Positions 11,281 to 12,518 of a DNA stretch of 12,518 bases are shown in pieces. Where the stretch lies: NCBI GenBank assembly GCA_017610485.1, contig JAFCBY010000024.1:1-12518 (forward strand), read 5' to 3'. The notes under the pieces were generated by a model. It was given only the letters and a program-made list of their open reading frames with translations, ran no database searches and was not told the DNA's origin. Both the position numbers and the translations under genes were made by a program. Every line of letters begins with the position of its first letter. Position 1 is the first letter of the stretch. This DNA is from Candidatus Falkowiibacteriota bacterium (GTDB lineage: Archaea > Iainarchaeota > Iainarchaeia > Iainarchaeales > GCA-2688035).

Positions 11281-12518
11281 ATGTCTAGTGAAAGAATTGA
11301 GGAAATTCCAGAGGTCGAATTGGCGGTTTTCAAAAAGAAGCTGCGAAATCTCGGTTCCTTCAAAGGAAAGGGAACAGAGCTTATTTCGCTCTATCTGCCG
11401 CCTGACGTGGACAGGAGTCTGGTAACCGGCCAAATTACGGAGGAAATGTCACAAAGCAGCAACATAAAGAGCCCTACTACAAGGAAGAACGTGCAAGGGG
11501 CTTTAAGGAAAGTCCAGAACTTTTTGAAAACCATTAATTTTAAGCTGCCGAAGAACGGCATAATCGTGTTCTGTGGAAATGTAAGCCAGCAGCAGGGAAA
11601 ATCAGACATTCAACTCTTTACCCTAAATCCCTTAAAGATGCTTAACACAAAGCTCTACTGGTGCGATTCAGAATTCCACCTTGGGCCCCTGCAGGAAATG
11701 ATCCAACCCTCCGAAGTATTTGGGCTTTTGACCATCGACAAGAATGAGGCAACCATTGCAATCCTAATCGGGAAGAAGTACGAGATTCTTGGGCATTTTA
11801 CGAGCGGAGTTGCCGGCAAGACAAGAGCAGGAGGGCAGTGCCTTGTGGGAGATTCCCTGGTTCAACTTAGTGACGGCAACATTGTGAAGATAAGCGAGGT
11901 TGGCAATCCATCAGCGGTGAAGAGCGTGGATTTTGGAGATTATTCAATCCAGGATTCATTTATTTCTAACAAGTGGAAGGCAAACAAGTTTGAGGCCTTA
12001 AAAATAATTACAAGATATCCTCAGCTGAGTGTTATTTGCTCCAAAGACCACCGATTCTTTTGCTGGAATCAGGGCAAGGTAGAAGAAAAGCCTGCGAAAG
12101 ATTTGAGGGAAAATGATTTTCTTATAATGCCTGAAAAAATCCAAGTAACAAGCAATGTTCAAAAACTTGACCATAACTATTTTAACAGTTATATTATCTC
12201 AAAGAACGGGCTTAAATTTTTGGTTGAAACAAGAAAGACCAAAAATCTTAGCCAAAAGGAATTAGGAAAAAAAATAGGAATACATCAAGCTTCTGTATCG
12301 CGATTCGAGCTGGGGGGATTTAACCCAAGAAAAGGCTATTTGGAAAGAATTTGCAAAGGCTTGAGTGTAGATGCAGACGAATTTGTTTCAGATTTCTGCA
12401 ATCCAAAAAGCGATTTGTACTTGCCAACAGAAGTTAACGAGAACCTCGCCCAAGTTGTAGGTTATCTCCTCGGCGACGGAACAGTTGAGGATGAAAGACT
12501 TAATTTTTATGAAGAAGA
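11281..12518 (+). CDS. prf1: Peptide chain release factor aRF1, intein-containing, 3' truncated by window edge
   Basis: The frame is open from the ATG to the last base (412 codons). The first 186 residues are the N-terminal domain and the beginning of the middle domain of archaeal/eukaryotic-type class I release factor. The stop-codon-reading motifs are N-I-K-S at 61-64 and Y-W-C-D-S-E-F (YxCxxxF) at 126-132. G-G-Q at 184-186 is the catalytic loop that enters the peptidyl-transferase centre and triggers hydrolysis of peptidyl-tRNA. Instead of the usual Ser-Ala-x-Arg-Phe continuation, residue 187 is the first Cys of an intein. The rest of the intein and the C-terminal extein lie beyond the window. 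A box A about 25 nt upstream of the ATG supports the start and a leaderless mRNA. Confidence 0.93.
   Translation, partial: MSSERIEEIPEVELAVFKKKLRNLGSFKGKGTELISLYLPPDVDRSLVTGQITEEMSQSSNIKSPTTRKNVQGALRKVQNFLKTINFKLPKNGIIVFCGNVSQQQGKSDIQLFTLNPLKMLNTKLYWCDSEFHLGPLQEMIQPSEVFGLLTIDKNEATIAILIGKKYEILGHFTSGVAGKTRAGGQCLVGDSLVQLSDGNIVKISEVGNPSAVKSVDFGDYSIQDSFISNKWKANKFEALKIITRYPQLSVICSKDHRFFCWNQGKVEEKPAKDLRENDFLIMPEKIQVTSNVQKLDHNYFNSYIISKNGLKFLVETRKTKNLSQKELGKKIGIHQASVSRFELGGFNPRKGYLERICKGLSVDADEFVSDFCNPKSDLYLPTEVNENLAQVVGYLLGDGTVEDERLNFYEE
11839..12518 (+). mobile_element. Intein in the GGQ loop of aRF1, with XRE helix-turn-helix and LAGLIDADG endonuclease (3' part outside window)
   Basis: Directly after Gly-Gly-Gln the protein reads C-L-V-G-D-S-L-V-Q-L, a canonical intein block A with Cys187 as nucleophile. 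Block B is I-C-S-K-D-H with His257 (intein residue 71). Residues about 309-370 form a helix-turn-helix of the XRE/Cro type: L-S-Q-K-E-L-G-K-K-I-G-I-H-Q-A-S-V-S-R-F-E style helices followed by L-E-R-I-C-K-G-L-S-V-D. It is followed by L-A-Q-V-V-G-Y-L-L-G-D-G (389-400), the first LAGLIDADG motif with Asp399. The second LAGLIDADG motif, block F/G, the terminal Asn and the +1 residue lie beyond base 12518. The +1 residue is expected to be Ser, because the family reads GGQ-S at this point. Confidence 0.92.

Overview
The window is archaeal. It encodes an aRF1-type release factor (NIKS, YxCxxxF and GGQ motifs), an archaeal Dph2, ribosomal protein L10e/uL16, an archaeal-type UMP kinase and VapBC-like PIN/AbrB modules. 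Box-A (TATA) promoters lie about 24-28 nt upstream of several start codons, as expected for leaderless transcripts, and arginine is mostly AGA/AGG. The lysine/glutamate-rich tails on housekeeping proteins and the lack of classical operon order suggest a DPANN-type or other poorly sampled lineage. That placement is an inference and is weak.

Region 1 (1-2050) is accessory. It holds the 3' end of a PIN-domain toxin gene, an AbrB-like antitoxin / PIN toxin / DUF2283 cassette (440-1322), and a small lipoprotein (1496-1864). The spacers between them carry three related C-rich repeats ending in CCCCCTCGCT, GCGAAGCG-type words and perfect hairpins, which look like the borders of inserted or shuffled cassettes.

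Region 2 (2053-5014) holds a membrane-anchored DUF4139 protein, a 300-nt AT-rich spacer containing an unusual 121-bp inverted-repeat element (3681-3801), ribosomal protein L10e with a long K/E tail, and a convergent gene for a two-pass small membrane protein.

Region 3 (5040-11169) is metabolic and housekeeping. It contains phosphoenolpyruvate synthase (ppsA) interrupted in its ATP-grasp domain by a 519-residue intein with a LAGLIDADG endonuclease and an extra zinc ribbon. Next come dph2 (diphthamide on EF-2) and, convergently, UMP kinase with low-complexity extensions at both ends.

Region 4 (11281-12518) is the start of the release factor gene aRF1. Its reading frame stays open to the end of the window. 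Directly after the catalytic Gly-Gly-Gln the protein passes into a second intein (Cys1), which carries an XRE-type helix-turn-helix and then the first LAGLIDADG motif. This is the most striking feature here: peptide release, needed to finish every protein in the cell, depends on splicing an element out of the GGQ loop. The two inteins lie only 4.8 kb apart and differ in N-terminal nucleophile and accessory DNA-binding module, so they are probably independent acquisitions.
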